A stretch of 64,000 bases of DNA, taken from contig NZ_FNRT01000002.1 in NCBI RefSeq assembly GCF_900105585.1, positions 3,348,001 to 3,412,000 on the forward strand. Direction: 5' to 3'. The number at the start of each line of letters is the position of its first letter. Within the stretch, counting starts at the first letter, position 1. The notes under the pieces were generated by a model. That model was not told the DNA's origin. It saw nothing but the letters and a program-made list of their open reading frames with translations, and ran no database searches. Below, piece after piece: positions 45,067-54,466 of this stretch. The translations under genes were made by a program, and so were the position numbers. This DNA is from Nocardioides exalbidus. Lineage in GTDB: Bacteria; Actinomycetota; Actinomycetes; Propionibacteriales; Nocardioidaceae.

Positions 45067-46752
45067 TTGAGCCACACCCACCCCGAGCTGAGCGCACCCG
45101 CCCCCCTCCCCGCAGGAGGCCTCCGGGTCATCCCGCTCGGTGGACTGGGCGAGGTCGGCCGCAACATGACCGCGTTCGAGTACGACGGCAGGCTGCTGCT
45201 CGTCGACTGCGGCGTGCTCTTCCCCGAGGACCACCACCCCGGCGTCGACCTGATCCTGCCCGACTTCGAGCCCATCCGGGACCGCCTCGACGCGGTCGAG
45301 GCACTGGTGCTGACGCACGGCCACGAGGACCACATCGGCGCCACGCCCTACCTCCTGCGCGAGCGCGGCGACATCCCACTGGTCGGCTCCAAGCTCACCC
45401 TCGCGCTCCTCGGGTCGAAGCTCCGCGAGCACCGGCTCAAGGAGACGGTGCACTACGAGGTCGCCGAGGGCCAGACGATCACCTTCGGTCCGTTCGTGCT
45501 CGAGTTCGTCGCGGTCAACCACTCGATCCCCGACGCGCTCGCGGTCGTGATCCGCACCGGCGCCGGCGTGGTGCTCCACACCGGCGACTTCAAGATGGAC
45601 CAGCTGCCGCTCGACGGCCGCATCACCGACCTCAACGAGTTCGCCCGGCTCGGCGACGAGGGCGTCGACCTGTTCCTCACCGACTCCACCAACGCCGAGG
45701 TCCCCGGCTTCACGACCTCGGAGAAGGACATCTCCCCGGTCCTCGAGCGGGTCTTCGCCAAGAGCGACCAGCGCATCATCGTGGCCTGCTTCGCCTCCCA
45801 CGTGCACCGCGTCCAGCAGGTGCTCGACGCCGCGGTCGCGCACGGCCGCAAGGTCGGCTACGTCGGCCGCTCGATGGTGCGCAACATGGCCATCGCCCAG
45901 GAGCTCGGCTACCTCACCGTGCCGCCCGGGGTGATGGTCGACGCCAAGGAGCTCGCCGACCTGCCGCCGCACAAGCAGGTGCTGATCTCGACCGGCTCGC
46001 AGGGCGAGCCCCTGTCGGCGCTGAGCCGGATCGCCCAGCGCAGCCACAGCTTCGTGCACCTCGAGGAGGGCGACACCGTCGTCCTGGCCAGCTCGCTGAT
46101 CCCCGGCAACGAGAACGCCGTCTACCGCGTCATCAACGGACTGTCCCGCCTCGGCGCCAACGTCGTGCACAAGGGCAACGCGCTCGTCCACGTCTCCGGC
46201 CACGCCAGCGCCGGCGAGCTCCTCTACTGCTACAACATCGTCAAGCCGCGCAACGTGATGCCGGTGCACGGCGAGATCCGCCACATGCGCGCCAACGCCG
46301 ACCTCGCCCGCGCCACCGGCGTGCAGAACGTCGTGCTGGCCGAGGACGGCGTCGTGGTCGACCTGGTCGACGGCGTCGCGAAGGTCACCGGCAAGGTCGA
46401 GGTGGGCTACGTCTTCGTCGACGGCACCACGATCGGCGACATCTCCGAGGCCTCGATGAAGGACCGCCGGATCCTCGGCGAGGAGGGCTTCCTGTCGGTG
46501 ATCGTGGTCGTCGACTCCGCGACCGGCAAGGTCGTCTCCGGGCCCGAGATCCACGCGCGCGGGTTCGCCGAGGACGAGACGACGTTCGACGAGATCCGCC
46601 AGCCGATCATCGACGCCATCAACGCCGCGGTCGCCGACGGGGCGACCGACGCCCACCAGCTCCAGCAGACCGTGCGACGCGTCGTCGGCCGGTGGGTCAA
46701 CCGTGCGCACCGTCGACGTCCGATGATCATTCCTGTGGTGATCGAGGCCTGA
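45067..46752 (+). CDS. rnj: Ribonuclease J
   Basis: This 561-residue metallo-beta-lactamase/beta-CASP nuclease has both endoribonuclease and 5'-exonuclease activity and matures or degrades RNA. The metal site HGHEDHIG lies near residue 80, followed by HTGDFKMD, the beta-CASP block ACFASHVHRVQQVLDAA, the SGHASAGEL motif and PVHGEIRH. TTG 45067 is chosen: AAGGA lies 6 nt upstream and no better codon is near. It is downstream of dapA and probably co-transcribed. Confidence 0.96.
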   Translation: MSHTHPELSAPAPLPAGGLRVIPLGGLGEVGRNMTAFEYDGRLLLVDCGVLFPEDHHPGVDLILPDFEPIRDRLDAVEALVLTHGHEDHIGATPYLLRERGDIPLVGSKLTLALLGSKLREHRLKETVHYEVAEGQTITFGPFVLEFVAVNHSIPDALAVVIRTGAGVVLHTGDFKMDQLPLDGRITDLNEFARLGDEGVDLFLTDSTNAEVPGFTTSEKDISPVLERVFAKSDQRIIVACFASHVHRVQQVLDAAVAHGRKVGYVGRSMVRNMAIAQELGYLTVPPGVMVDAKELADLPPHKQVLISTGSQGEPLSALSRIAQRSHSFVHLEEGDTVVLASSLIPGNENAVYRVINGLSRLGANVVHKGNALVHVSGHASAGELLYCYNIVKPRNVMPVHGEIRHMRANADLARATGVQNVVLAEDGVVVDLVDGVAKVTGKVEVGYVFVDGTTIGDISEASMKDRRILGEEGFLSVIVVVDSATGKVVSGPEIHARGFAEDETTFDEIRQPIIDAINAAVADGATDAHQLQQTVRRVVGRWVNRAHRRRPMIIPVVIEA

Positions 46753-46820
46753 CGGTCCTAGAGTCACACGTGGGCGGGCGGTCCTGACGACGTCGGCCAG
46801 AGCCTCGGGGGGAGGTGGAG

Positions 46821-48596
46821 ATGCCGCACAACCAGGGTGCGCTGCGCCGGCTGGCGGAGCTGATGCGCCGCGTGAACTCCTCCACCGACACCGAGGTGAT
46901 CCTCGAGGAGATCGCGCACGGCGTGGTCGACGTCCTCGGCTACGGCGTGGCCGCGATCGCCCGGCTCGACGGCGACACCCTCGTGATGACCAACGTCGCC
47001 GGCCCGCCGGAGGTCGTCAGCCAGATCCTGCACCGGCGCACGCCGGCCGAGCAGATCCTCGACGAGTTCCGCGAGGCCGACAAGTGGGGCATCCTCCGCT
47101 TCGTCCCCGCCGGCCGGATGTCGGAGGAGCGCCTGCGTGCGGCCTGGATCCCCGACTTCGAGCCCGCGGCGGACCCCGACGCCTGGCACCCCGAGCACGC
47201 GCTCTACGCCCCGCTCTACTCCGCGAGCGGCGAGCTCCTGGGCAACATGGCGGTCGACCTCCCGGCCGACGGCAAGGTGCCGCACGAGGCCGATCGCGAG
47301 CTGCTGGAGATGTTCGCGGTGCAGGCCGGCGTGGCGCTGTCCAACGCCCGTGAGCGCGAGCGCCTCACCGACCGTGCCCGGCTCGACCGGATGCTCACCA
47401 CCGTCGCCGGTGCCGGCACGCACCAGGGGCTGGCCCAGGCGCTCCGCACCGGGGTCGGTGCCGTCGGCGACGCGCTGGGGGCGGTGGTCGCGTGGGTGCG
47501 GACGTTCCCGACCGACGCCCAGGGCAGCCAGCTCGGCGCGGCGTGGCCGATGGCCTTCACCGCGGAGCTCGACCTGCCCGAGGTCCGCGAGGACCTGCTC
47601 GCCCTCGACCTGCGGCCCGTGGTGCTCGAGCTCGAGGCGGGCGACAGCGGGTCCGACCTGCTGCCCCGCAGCGCCAAGGGCCTCCGCGAGGTGATGCACG
47701 GCCTGCGCGCCGAGCGCCTGGTCGTGTGCCCGCTCGTCTCCCAGGACGACCTGGTCGGCTACCTCGTGCTCGCTCACTCGCGCAACGCACCCCTGCTGAC
47801 CCAGGTGGAGACCGATGCGGTCCTCGAGGTCGCGCGGCTGCTGGCCCAGATCGTGCGTGCCTCGCGGGTCCTCGAGACCGAGCAGCGTCTCGTGCAGGAG
47901 CTGCGCGAGCTGGCGCGCTACCGCAGCGAGCTGATCGCCACCATCTCCCACGAGCTCAAGACACCGCTGACCGCGATCCTGGGCCACGCCGAGCTGATCT
48001 CCGACCGGCACCCGGAGCTGACCTCGATCGACGCGATCATCCGCAACGCCGGCCGGCTCAGCAACCTCGTGGCCAACCTGCTCCACTACTCCCGCATCCA
48101 GGGCCGGCGCGAGACCGTGCGTCGCGCGGTCGACCTCGCCGAGCTGTGCGAGGCCAGCGTCGACCTGCTGGAGATCCGGGCCAAGCAGGCCGGGGTCCGC
48201 CTCGAGTTCCTCAACTCGGGGTCGCCGCCGGTCATCGTGTTCGGCGACCCCGAGGAGCTCGCCCGGGTCATCGACAACATGGTCGACAACGCCGTGAAGT
48301 ACACGCCCGAGGACGGCTCGGTGACGGTGGCGATGACCGTGGGCGACGACGAGGTGAGTGTCGACGTCAGCGACACTGGCATCGGCATCTCCCCGGCCGA
48401 CCAGGGCCACGTCTTCTCCGCGTTCCACCGCTCGACCAACCCCAACGCGCTCTCGATCCCCGGCACCGGGCTCGGCCTGCCCATCGCCCAGCGCATCGCC
48501 GAGTCCCACGGCGGCGCCCTGACGCTGACCTCACAGCTCGGTGCGGGCAGCACCTTCCGGTTCACCTTGCCGCTGCGCTCGCCCCGGGACGACTGA
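46821..48596 (+). CDS. Soluble GAF-domain sensor histidine kinase
   Basis: This 591-residue kinase has no membrane segment. Two GAF-like sensor domains (about 20-185 and 200-355) precede a HisKA dimerisation domain with the phospho-acceptor His in ISHELKTPLTAILGHAEL (about 378) and an ATPase domain with N box VDNAVKY, G1 DTGIGIS, F box FHRS and G2 GTGLGLPIAQRIAESHGG. It should respond to a cytoplasmic signal, possibly redox or a bound ligand. No response regulator is adjacent, so it is an orphan; the convergent neighbour is the cytochrome bd operon, and the reading frames overlap by 66 bp. ATG 46821 follows GGAGG. Confidence 0.9.
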   Translation: MPHNQGALRRLAELMRRVNSSTDTEVILEEIAHGVVDVLGYGVAAIARLDGDTLVMTNVAGPPEVVSQILHRRTPAEQILDEFREADKWGILRFVPAGRMSEERLRAAWIPDFEPAADPDAWHPEHALYAPLYSASGELLGNMAVDLPADGKVPHEADRELLEMFAVQAGVALSNARERERLTDRARLDRMLTTVAGAGTHQGLAQALRTGVGAVGDALGAVVAWVRTFPTDAQGSQLGAAWPMAFTAELDLPEVREDLLALDLRPVVLELEAGDSGSDLLPRSAKGLREVMHGLRAERLVVCPLVSQDDLVGYLVLAHSRNAPLLTQVETDAVLEVARLLAQIVRASRVLETEQRLVQELRELARYRSELIATISHELKTPLTAILGHAELISDRHPELTSIDAIIRNAGRLSNLVANLLHYSRIQGRRETVRRAVDLAELCEASVDLLEIRAKQAGVRLEFLNSGSPPVIVFGDPEELARVIDNMVDNAVKYTPEDGSVTVAMTVGDDEVSVDVSDTGIGISPADQGHVFSAFHRSTNPNALSIPGTGLGLPIAQRIAESHGGALTLTSQLGAGSTFRFTLPLRSPRDD

Positions 48597-51500
48597 CTCC
48601 GCAAGCCTCGCCGGCGAGAGGTGCACGACCCGGTCCATCCGGTCGAGGCCCACCGTGCCGTGGGTGATCCACACGACGGAACGACCGGCGCGGGTGGCCG
48701 ACTCGATCAGGCCGGTCGCGACGGCGCGCGCGGTCGGGCCGTCGAGGTGGGCGGTCGGCTCGTCGAGCACCAGCACCGCGGGGTCGGCGAGCAGCGAGCG
48801 GGCGAGCGCCAGCCGGGCGCGTTCGCCTCCCGAGACCTCACGGGACCCCGCACCGACGTGCGTGCCGATCCCGTCGGGCAGCCCGGCCACCCATGGGCCC
48901 AGGCGGGCCGCGGTCAGGGCTGCGCGGACCTCGTCGTCGCTCGCGCCGGGCCGGGCCAGCCGGACGTTCTCGGCGACCGTGGAGGCGAAGACGTGGGGGT
49001 CGTCGTCGACCAGCCCGACGGTGCGGCGCACGTCATCGAGCGTGAGACGGCGCAGGTCGACCGCACCCGACTCGACGGGGCCCAGTCGTACGTCGCCCGC
49101 GACCGGGTCGATGAAGCGCACCAGCGTCGCGGCGAGCGTCGACTTCCCGCTGCCCGAGGCGCCGGTGACCCCGACGTGCTCGCCGGCGCGGAGGGTGAGG
49201 TCGAGCGAGAGCACGGGCACGTCGTCCCACCCGAGTGCGACCTCGTCGAGCACGAGGTCGTGGGTGCCGGGCAGTGGATCGGGGACGGCCGGTGAGAGGA
49301 CGGCCGGAGCGGTGGCCGAGAGCCGGTCGAGCCGCCGGCGTGCCGCCCGCGCGCGCACGGAGAGCGCGCCCGCGTCGGCGAGCCCGGACGTCACGTCGGA
49401 CAGGGCGAGCGGGACCAGCAGGAGGAGGGCCAGCAGGGCGGGGGAGACCCGTGCCGGGTCGACCAGCGTCGCGACCGCCACGACCCCAATGCCGGCCGCA
49501 GCCGTGGTCAGGGCAGCACCGGCAGCGCTCGCGCGGGAGGAGCGTCGTACGGCGTCGGAGAGGGCGGTGGACTGCTCGTCGACCAGGCGGAGTGCGGCCT
49601 CCGTAGCGCCCCACTGCTCGAGCTCGCGCAGGCCGTGCGCGACCTCCTCGACCCGGGTGCCGAGCGCGGCCCGGTGGGCGACGACGGCTGGCTCGGCGGT
49701 GGCCGCCCCGCGCCGGGCGAGGAGGAAGGCCACCACCCCGGTCGCGACGACGGCGGCGACCACGACTCCGGCCGTGGGGGCGACGAGGCCGGCGAGGACC
49801 GCCGCGGCCACGCCGACGAGCGCCGCGGTGACGACGGGCTGGCGCACCCGGAGGCGCTCGTCGAGCAGCGCGTCGACGTCGTCGACGACGCTCGTGAGCA
49901 GGTCGCCGCGACGCGGGCCGAGCCGGCCGGGCACGAGCGGGACGAGGTCGGCGTACACGCGTGCGCGCCGCTCGGCCAGCTCGCGCAGGACCACGTCGTG
50001 GCTGAGCACCCGCTCCGCGTGCCGCAGCACGGGACGGGCGAGGCCGAAGAGCCGCACACCCACGATCGCGACCATCAGGTGCAGCACCGGCGGCTGCTCG
50101 CTCGCCCGGGTGATCAGCCACCCGGCGGTGGCGGTGAGGGCGACACCTGATGCGGTGCTCAGGGCGCCGAGGAGGGTCGCGGTGCCGATGCCCCAGCGGG
50201 GTAGTGGGTCGTCCTCCTCGGCCGCGACCACGGAGGGCGTCGGCGCAGGGGTCGGGTCGGGAGCGGCCACGGGCGCGGGAGAGGGTGCGCGGGCCGCCGC
50301 AGGGGCCAGCGTGACCACCCGGTCGGCGGCGTCGAGCACGGCCGGACGGTGCGCGACGACGAGCACCAGGCTGGTGCGCGCGAGCAGCGTCAGCGTCTCG
50401 ACGAGGACCTGCTCGGTCTCCTCGTCGAGGTGGGCGCTCGGCTCGTCGAGCAGCACGACCGGGCGGCGTGCCAGCACGACCCGGGCCAGGGCCACGCTGG
50501 CGCGCTGGCCGGCCGACAGCCCCGCGCCGTCCTCGCCGAGGACGGTCGCGAGCCCGTCGGGCAGGTCGCGCACGACGTCCGCGAGCCCGACGCTCGCCAG
50601 TGCCGACCAGACCTCGTGGTCCCCGGCCTCGGGGCGTCCGACCCTGACGTTGGCGGCGATCGTGTCGGGGAGCAGCCACGGCCGCTGCGGAGCCCAGGCG
50701 ACCTGGGCCCGCCACCACGCGGGATCGACCTCGGGGAGCGGCGTGCCGCCGACCAGCACCTCGCCGGAGGCCGGCGGCAGCTCGCCGCGCAGGGTGGCGA
50801 GGAGGGTCGACTTCCCGCACCCGGACGGACCGGCGACGGCGACGAGCCCGCGCTTCGGGAGGGCGAGGTGGAGGCACTCGGTGAGCGGCTCGTCGTGGCC
50901 GACCCGGAGGACGGAGAGGGCCAGCCGGGTGCTGGTGGGTCGCGCGGTGCCGGTCGCGGTCGACGAGGCGGCGGCCAGCAGCGCGTCCGCGTCGGCGAGC
51001 GCGGCCGTGCCCTCGGCAGCGGCGTGGAACTCCGCGCCCACGCGGCGCAGCGGCCAGTAGGCCTCCGGCGCCAGCAGCAGCACCGTCAGCGCGACCTGGA
51101 AGTCCACCGATCCGGAGGCGAGCCGCAGGCCGACCGTCACCGCGACGAGGGCGACCGACAAGGTGGCGACCAGCTCGAGCACCGACGAGGAGGCGAAGGC
51201 GACCTTGAGGGTGTCGACGGTGGCGCGGCGGTAGCGGTGGGTGACGGCGCGGATCGTGCCCACCTGGGCGTCCGCGCGTCGGTGGGCGACCAGGGTCGGG
51301 AGCCCGCGCACGACGTCGAGGAAGTGCCCCGACAGCACCTCGAGGGCGCGCCACTGGGCCTGTGCGCGGTCGCGGGTGGTCATTCCGACGAGGATGGCGA
51401 AGACCGGGACGAGCGGGAGGGTCAGCGCCACCACGAGCCCGGAGAGCGGGTCGAGCCAGGTGATCGCGGCCAGCGTCACGACCGGCAGGACGACGGCCGG

Positions 51501-51893
51501 GACGAGGGCCGGGAGGTAGCGGGTGACGTAGGGCTCGACCCCGGCGACACCGCGGGTGGCGAGCACCGAGAGTCGTGAGGGGGAGACGTCCCCGCCCCGG
51601 CGCGCGGCCCTCAGCAGCCGGTCTCGCAGTGCCTCGGAGACCTGCCCGGCTGCGCGTGCGGCCGCGCGCTGGGCGGCGTACGACGTCGCGGTGCGGAGCA
51701 GCACCAGCGCGACCAGCCACCACCCGGCCGTCGTCCAGTCGTGCCCGCCGACGGCCGCGACGACCAGCGCCGCGAGCGCGAACGCCTGGGCGACCGTCGC
51801 CAGGCCGCCCGCGACCCCGCTCGCGACGACGAGCGCGAGCGCCCGTCGCGCGGGCAGCAGGTGGGGGAGCGTCTGCCGGTCGAGCGGCCTCAT
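48531..51893 (-). CDS. cydDC: Fused CydDC thiol ABC exporter for cytochrome bd assembly
   Basis: This 1,120-residue protein joins CydD and CydC, normally separate, in one chain. The exporter moves cysteine/glutathione-type thiols and is required to assemble cytochrome bd. First ATPase: GPSGCGKSTLL, LSAGQRASVALAR, VVLLDEPSAHLD. Second: GASGSGKSTLAA, VSGGERARLALAR, AVLVLDEPTAHLD. Both sites keep the catalytic Glu. Each half begins with a six-helix membrane domain. ATG 51893 overlaps the cydB stop (ATGA). The C-terminal end overlaps the convergent histidine kinase gene by 66 bp. Fused CydDC is a known actinobacterial form. Confidence 0.93.
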   Translation of the reverse strand: MRPLDRQTLPHLLPARRALALVVASGVAGGLATVAQAFALAALVVAAVGGHDWTTAGWWLVALVLLRTATSYAAQRAAARAAGQVSEALRDRLLRAARRGGDVSPSRLSVLATRGVAGVEPYVTRYLPALVPAVVLPVVTLAAITWLDPLSGLVVALTLPLVPVFAILVGMTTRDRAQAQWRALEVLSGHFLDVVRGLPTLVAHRRADAQVGTIRAVTHRYRRATVDTLKVAFASSSVLELVATLSVALVAVTVGLRLASGSVDFQVALTVLLLAPEAYWPLRRVGAEFHAAAEGTAALADADALLAAASSTATGTARPTSTRLALSVLRVGHDEPLTECLHLALPKRGLVAVAGPSGCGKSTLLATLRGELPPASGEVLVGGTPLPEVDPAWWRAQVAWAPQRPWLLPDTIAANVRVGRPEAGDHEVWSALASVGLADVVRDLPDGLATVLGEDGAGLSAGQRASVALARVVLARRPVVLLDEPSAHLDEETEQVLVETLTLLARTSLVLVVAHRPAVLDAADRVVTLAPAAARAPSPAPVAAPDPTPAPTPSVVAAEEDDPLPRWGIGTATLLGALSTASGVALTATAGWLITRASEQPPVLHLMVAIVGVRLFGLARPVLRHAERVLSHDVVLRELAERRARVYADLVPLVPGRLGPRRGDLLTSVVDDVDALLDERLRVRQPVVTAALVGVAAAVLAGLVAPTAGVVVAAVVATGVVAFLLARRGAATAEPAVVAHRAALGTRVEEVAHGLRELEQWGATEAALRLVDEQSTALSDAVRRSSRASAAGAALTTAAAGIGVVAVATLVDPARVSPALLALLLLVPLALSDVTSGLADAGALSVRARAARRRLDRLSATAPAVLSPAVPDPLPGTHDLVLDEVALGWDDVPVLSLDLTLRAGEHVGVTGASGSGKSTLAATLVRFIDPVAGDVRLGPVESGAVDLRRLTLDDVRRTVGLVDDDPHVFASTVAENVRLARPGASDDEVRAALTAARLGPWVAGLPDGIGTHVGAGSREVSGGERARLALARSLLADPAVLVLDEPTAHLDGPTARAVATGLIESATRAGRSVVWITHGTVGLDRMDRVVHLSPARLAESVVPGRAQRQGEPEGAARTEL

Positions 51894-52906
51894 CGCGCCT
51901 CGGCCAGCTCCGCGTCGGGGATGTGGTGCACGGCGATCCGCTTGCGGAAGACCCAGTAGGTCCACGCCTGGTAGCCCATCACGATCGGCGTGAAGACGAC
52001 CGCGACCCACGTCATCACCTTCAGCGTGTACGCCGTCGCGGCGGCGTTGGTGGTGGTGAGGGAGTACGCCGGGTCGGTCGTCGACGGCATCACGTCGGGG
52101 AACAGCGCGAGGAAGAGGCCGAGGACCGCGAGGCCGATGGTGACGAACGTGCCGGTGAACGCCCAGCCCTCACGCCCGGCCTGCGCTGCGCCGAGGCCAC
52201 CCACGAGCGACAGGGCGGCGACCACGAAGACGACGGCGGACGCGGCCGAGCCGGTCCTCACCTGGGTCCAGGCCATGTACACCACGGCCAGCACGGCCGC
52301 CACGGCCCCGATCCGGACGGCGAGCTTGCGGGCGCGGTGCCGGATCTCGCCGTCGGTCTTGAGCGCGACGAACATCGCGCCGTGCGCCGCGAAGAGGGTC
52401 AGCATCACGAGACCACCGAGCAGTCCGAACGGGTTGAGCAGGGTCAGCATGCTGCCGGTGAACTCCTTGTCGGCGTCGATCGGCACCCCGGCCGCGATGT
52501 TGGCGAACGCGACGCCCCACAGCAGCGACGGGACGAGCGAGCCCCAGAAGATCGCCAGGTCCCAGCGCGCCTTCCAGCGGGCGTCGTCGCGCTTGTGGCG
52601 GTACTCGAACGACAGCCCCCGCACGATCAGGGCGACCAGGATCAGCAGGAGCGGCAGGTAGAACCCGCTGAAGAGGGTGGCGTACCACTCCGGGAACGCG
52701 GCGAACGTGGCGCCGCCGGCGACGAGCAGCCACACCTCGTTGCCGTCCCAGACGGGGCCGATGGTGTTGATCATGACGCGACGCTCGGTCTCGTTGCGGG
52801 AGAGCACGGGCAGCAGCATGCCCACGCCGAAGTCGAAGCCCTCGAGGCAGAAGTAGCCGATCCAGAGCAGCGCGATCAGGGCGAACCAGACGGTGGTGAG
52901 CTCCAT
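51890..52906 (-). CDS. cydB: Cytochrome bd oxidase subunit II
   Basis: This 338-residue membrane subunit has about nine hydrophobic helices and begins with MELTTVWFALIALLWIGYFCLEGFDFGVG, the family hallmark, followed by RVMINTIGPVWDGNEVWL. It pairs with CydA in the quinol oxidase used at low oxygen. The longer upstream frame is discarded: ATG 52906 with GGGACCTCCC context sits 35 bp after cydA. Its stop overlaps the start of cydDC. Confidence 0.96.
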   Translation of the reverse strand: MELTTVWFALIALLWIGYFCLEGFDFGVGMLLPVLSRNETERRVMINTIGPVWDGNEVWLLVAGGATFAAFPEWYATLFSGFYLPLLLILVALIVRGLSFEYRHKRDDARWKARWDLAIFWGSLVPSLLWGVAFANIAAGVPIDADKEFTGSMLTLLNPFGLLGGLVMLTLFAAHGAMFVALKTDGEIRHRARKLAVRIGAVAAVLAVVYMAWTQVRTGSAASAVVFVVAALSLVGGLGAAQAGREGWAFTGTFVTIGLAVLGLFLALFPDVMPSTTDPAYSLTTTNAAATAYTLKVMTWVAVVFTPIVMGYQAWTYWVFRKRIAVHHIPDAELAEAR

Positions 52907-52941
52907 GGGAGGTCCCCTTTCGGTGGGGAGGTCGATCGGGG

Positions 52942-54360
52942 TCAGTAGGCGAAGGTCAGGGGACGGTCGTCGTCGGCGCCGCCGACCGTGACGTCCGGCG
53001 GTTCGACGAAGGGGTCGGCGCCCTTCCTGATGTAGGTGACGAGGAGCTTCATCTCGATCACGAACAGGACGGCGTAGAGGAGCGTCAGCACGATCAGCGA
53101 GGTGGCGGCCTCGAAGACCGAGACGCCGGGGGAGACGGCGTCCTCGGTGCGCATCAGGCCGAACACCACCCAGGGCTGGCGGCCCATCTCGGTGAAGATC
53201 CAGCCCCACGAGGAGGCCAGCGTGGTCGCGATCGGCAGCGACAGCCCGAGCCAGCCCACCCACCGCACCGACGGCGTACGCCCCCTGCGGGTCAGCCACA
53301 GGATCAGCGCGGCGCCCGCGGCGGCGAACATGCCGAGGCCCATCATGAAGCGGAAGGACCAGTAGGTCACCGGGATGACGGGCGTGTAGTCGGCCTCGCC
53401 GTAGGTCTGGGAGTACTCCTCCTTGAGCGGGTTGATGCCCTGCACCGTGCCGTCGAAGGAGCCGGTGCCGAGGAAGGACAGCAGGCACGGCACCGTGATC
53501 GCGAACTTCTCGTGCTCACCGTCGGGCGTGCCGACCGTGAGGACCGAGAACGGTGCACAGCCCTCGCTGGTCTCGTAGAGCCCCTCGGCGGCCGCCATCT
53601 TCATCGGCTGGACCTCGGTCATCACCTTGCCCTGGAGGTCGCCGGTGACGGCCACGCCGATGCCCGCCAGCAGGGTGATCGCGGCGCCGATGCGGATGGC
53701 CCGGTGGTACATCGGGCGGTCGGCCTCGTGCTTCCGCCTCATGTAGAGGTACGCCGAGACGCCGAGCAGGAAGGCGCCGGCGGTCATGTAGGCGGCGAAG
53801 ATCACGTGCGGGAACGTCACCAGCTGGACCTTGTTGAACATCACCGCCCAGAAGTCGGTGAGCTCGGCGCGACCCGACTCCTCGTTGAAGCGGTAGCCGA
53901 CCGGGTGCTGCATCCACGAGTTGGCCGCGAGGATGAACCACGACGAGGCGAGCGTGCCCACGTGCACGGTCCACATGCAGGCCGCGTGCAGGCCCCGGGG
54001 GAGCTTGTCCCAGCCGAAGATCCACAGGCCGAGGAAGGTCGACTCCATGAAGAAGGCCAGCAGGCCCTCGATCGCGAGCGGTGCGCCGAACACGTCGCCG
54101 ACGAAGCGGGAGTAGTCCGACCAGTTCATCCCGAACTGGAACTCCTGCACGATCCCGGTCACCACGCCGATGGCGAAGTTGATGAGGAAGAGCTTGCCGA
54201 AGAACTTCGTCAGCCGGAGGTAGTCCTCGTTGCGGGTGCGCACCCACGCGGTCTCCAGGCCGGCGATGACGGCGGTCAGTCCGATGGAGAGCGGGACGAA
54301 GAGGAAGTGGTAGACGGTGATGATCCCGAACTGCCAGCGAGCGATGTCGAGGACTTCCAT
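52942..54360 (-). CDS. cydA: Cytochrome bd oxidase subunit I
   Basis: This 472-residue subunit binds haems b558, b595 and d and oxidises quinol. It shows RWQFGIITVYHFLFVPLSIG with the haem-ligand His, GIVQEFQFGMNWSDYSRFVGDVFG and GWIFTEMGRQPWVVFGLMRTEDAVSP. The Q-loop is of the short type. ATG 54360 is preceded by GAAGGG; six extra codons upstream are possible but less likely. It is the first gene of cydA-cydB-cydDC, and the region upstream shares two BlaI-type dyads with the divergent blaI gene, suggesting repression by it. Confidence 0.96.
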   Translation of the reverse strand: MEVLDIARWQFGIITVYHFLFVPLSIGLTAVIAGLETAWVRTRNEDYLRLTKFFGKLFLINFAIGVVTGIVQEFQFGMNWSDYSRFVGDVFGAPLAIEGLLAFFMESTFLGLWIFGWDKLPRGLHAACMWTVHVGTLASSWFILAANSWMQHPVGYRFNEESGRAELTDFWAVMFNKVQLVTFPHVIFAAYMTAGAFLLGVSAYLYMRRKHEADRPMYHRAIRIGAAITLLAGIGVAVTGDLQGKVMTEVQPMKMAAAEGLYETSEGCAPFSVLTVGTPDGEHEKFAITVPCLLSFLGTGSFDGTVQGINPLKEEYSQTYGEADYTPVIPVTYWSFRFMMGLGMFAAAGAALILWLTRRGRTPSVRWVGWLGLSLPIATTLASSWGWIFTEMGRQPWVVFGLMRTEDAVSPGVSVFEAATSLIVLTLLYAVLFVIEMKLLVTYIRKGADPFVEPPDVTVGGADDDRPLTFAY

Positions 54361-54399
54361 GGCGACCCTTCGGAGCACGAGTGTTGATCGAGGAGGGAT

Positions 54400-54437
54400 T
54401 ACTACGACTTGTAGTAGATACTACGCCGTGTCGTAGT
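54400..54437. promoter_or_regulatory. Two BlaI/MecI-type operators between cydA and blaI
   Basis: Dyad 1 is TACTAC-N5-GTAGTA (54400-54416). Dyad 2 is ACTACG-N6-CGTAGT (54420-54437). Their centres are about 20 bp apart, two helical turns. BlaI/MecI operators have the form TACTA...TAGTA around TACA/TGTA half-sites. Dyad 2 lies in the -35 region of blaI, and dyad 1 lies 40 bp upstream of cydA, so one repressor could control both directions. Confidence 0.8.
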
Positions 54438-54453
54438 TCGTGGCGAAGTGGCC

Positions 54454-54459
54454 TAGACT
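54454..54459 (+). promoter_or_regulatory. -10 box of blaI (leaderless)
   Basis: TAGACT lies exactly 7 nt before ATG 54467. No ribosome-binding site precedes this ATG, so the message is probably leaderless. The -35 position coincides with the right arm of the second BlaI dyad. Confidence 0.6.
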
Positions 54460-54466
54460 TCCCGCC

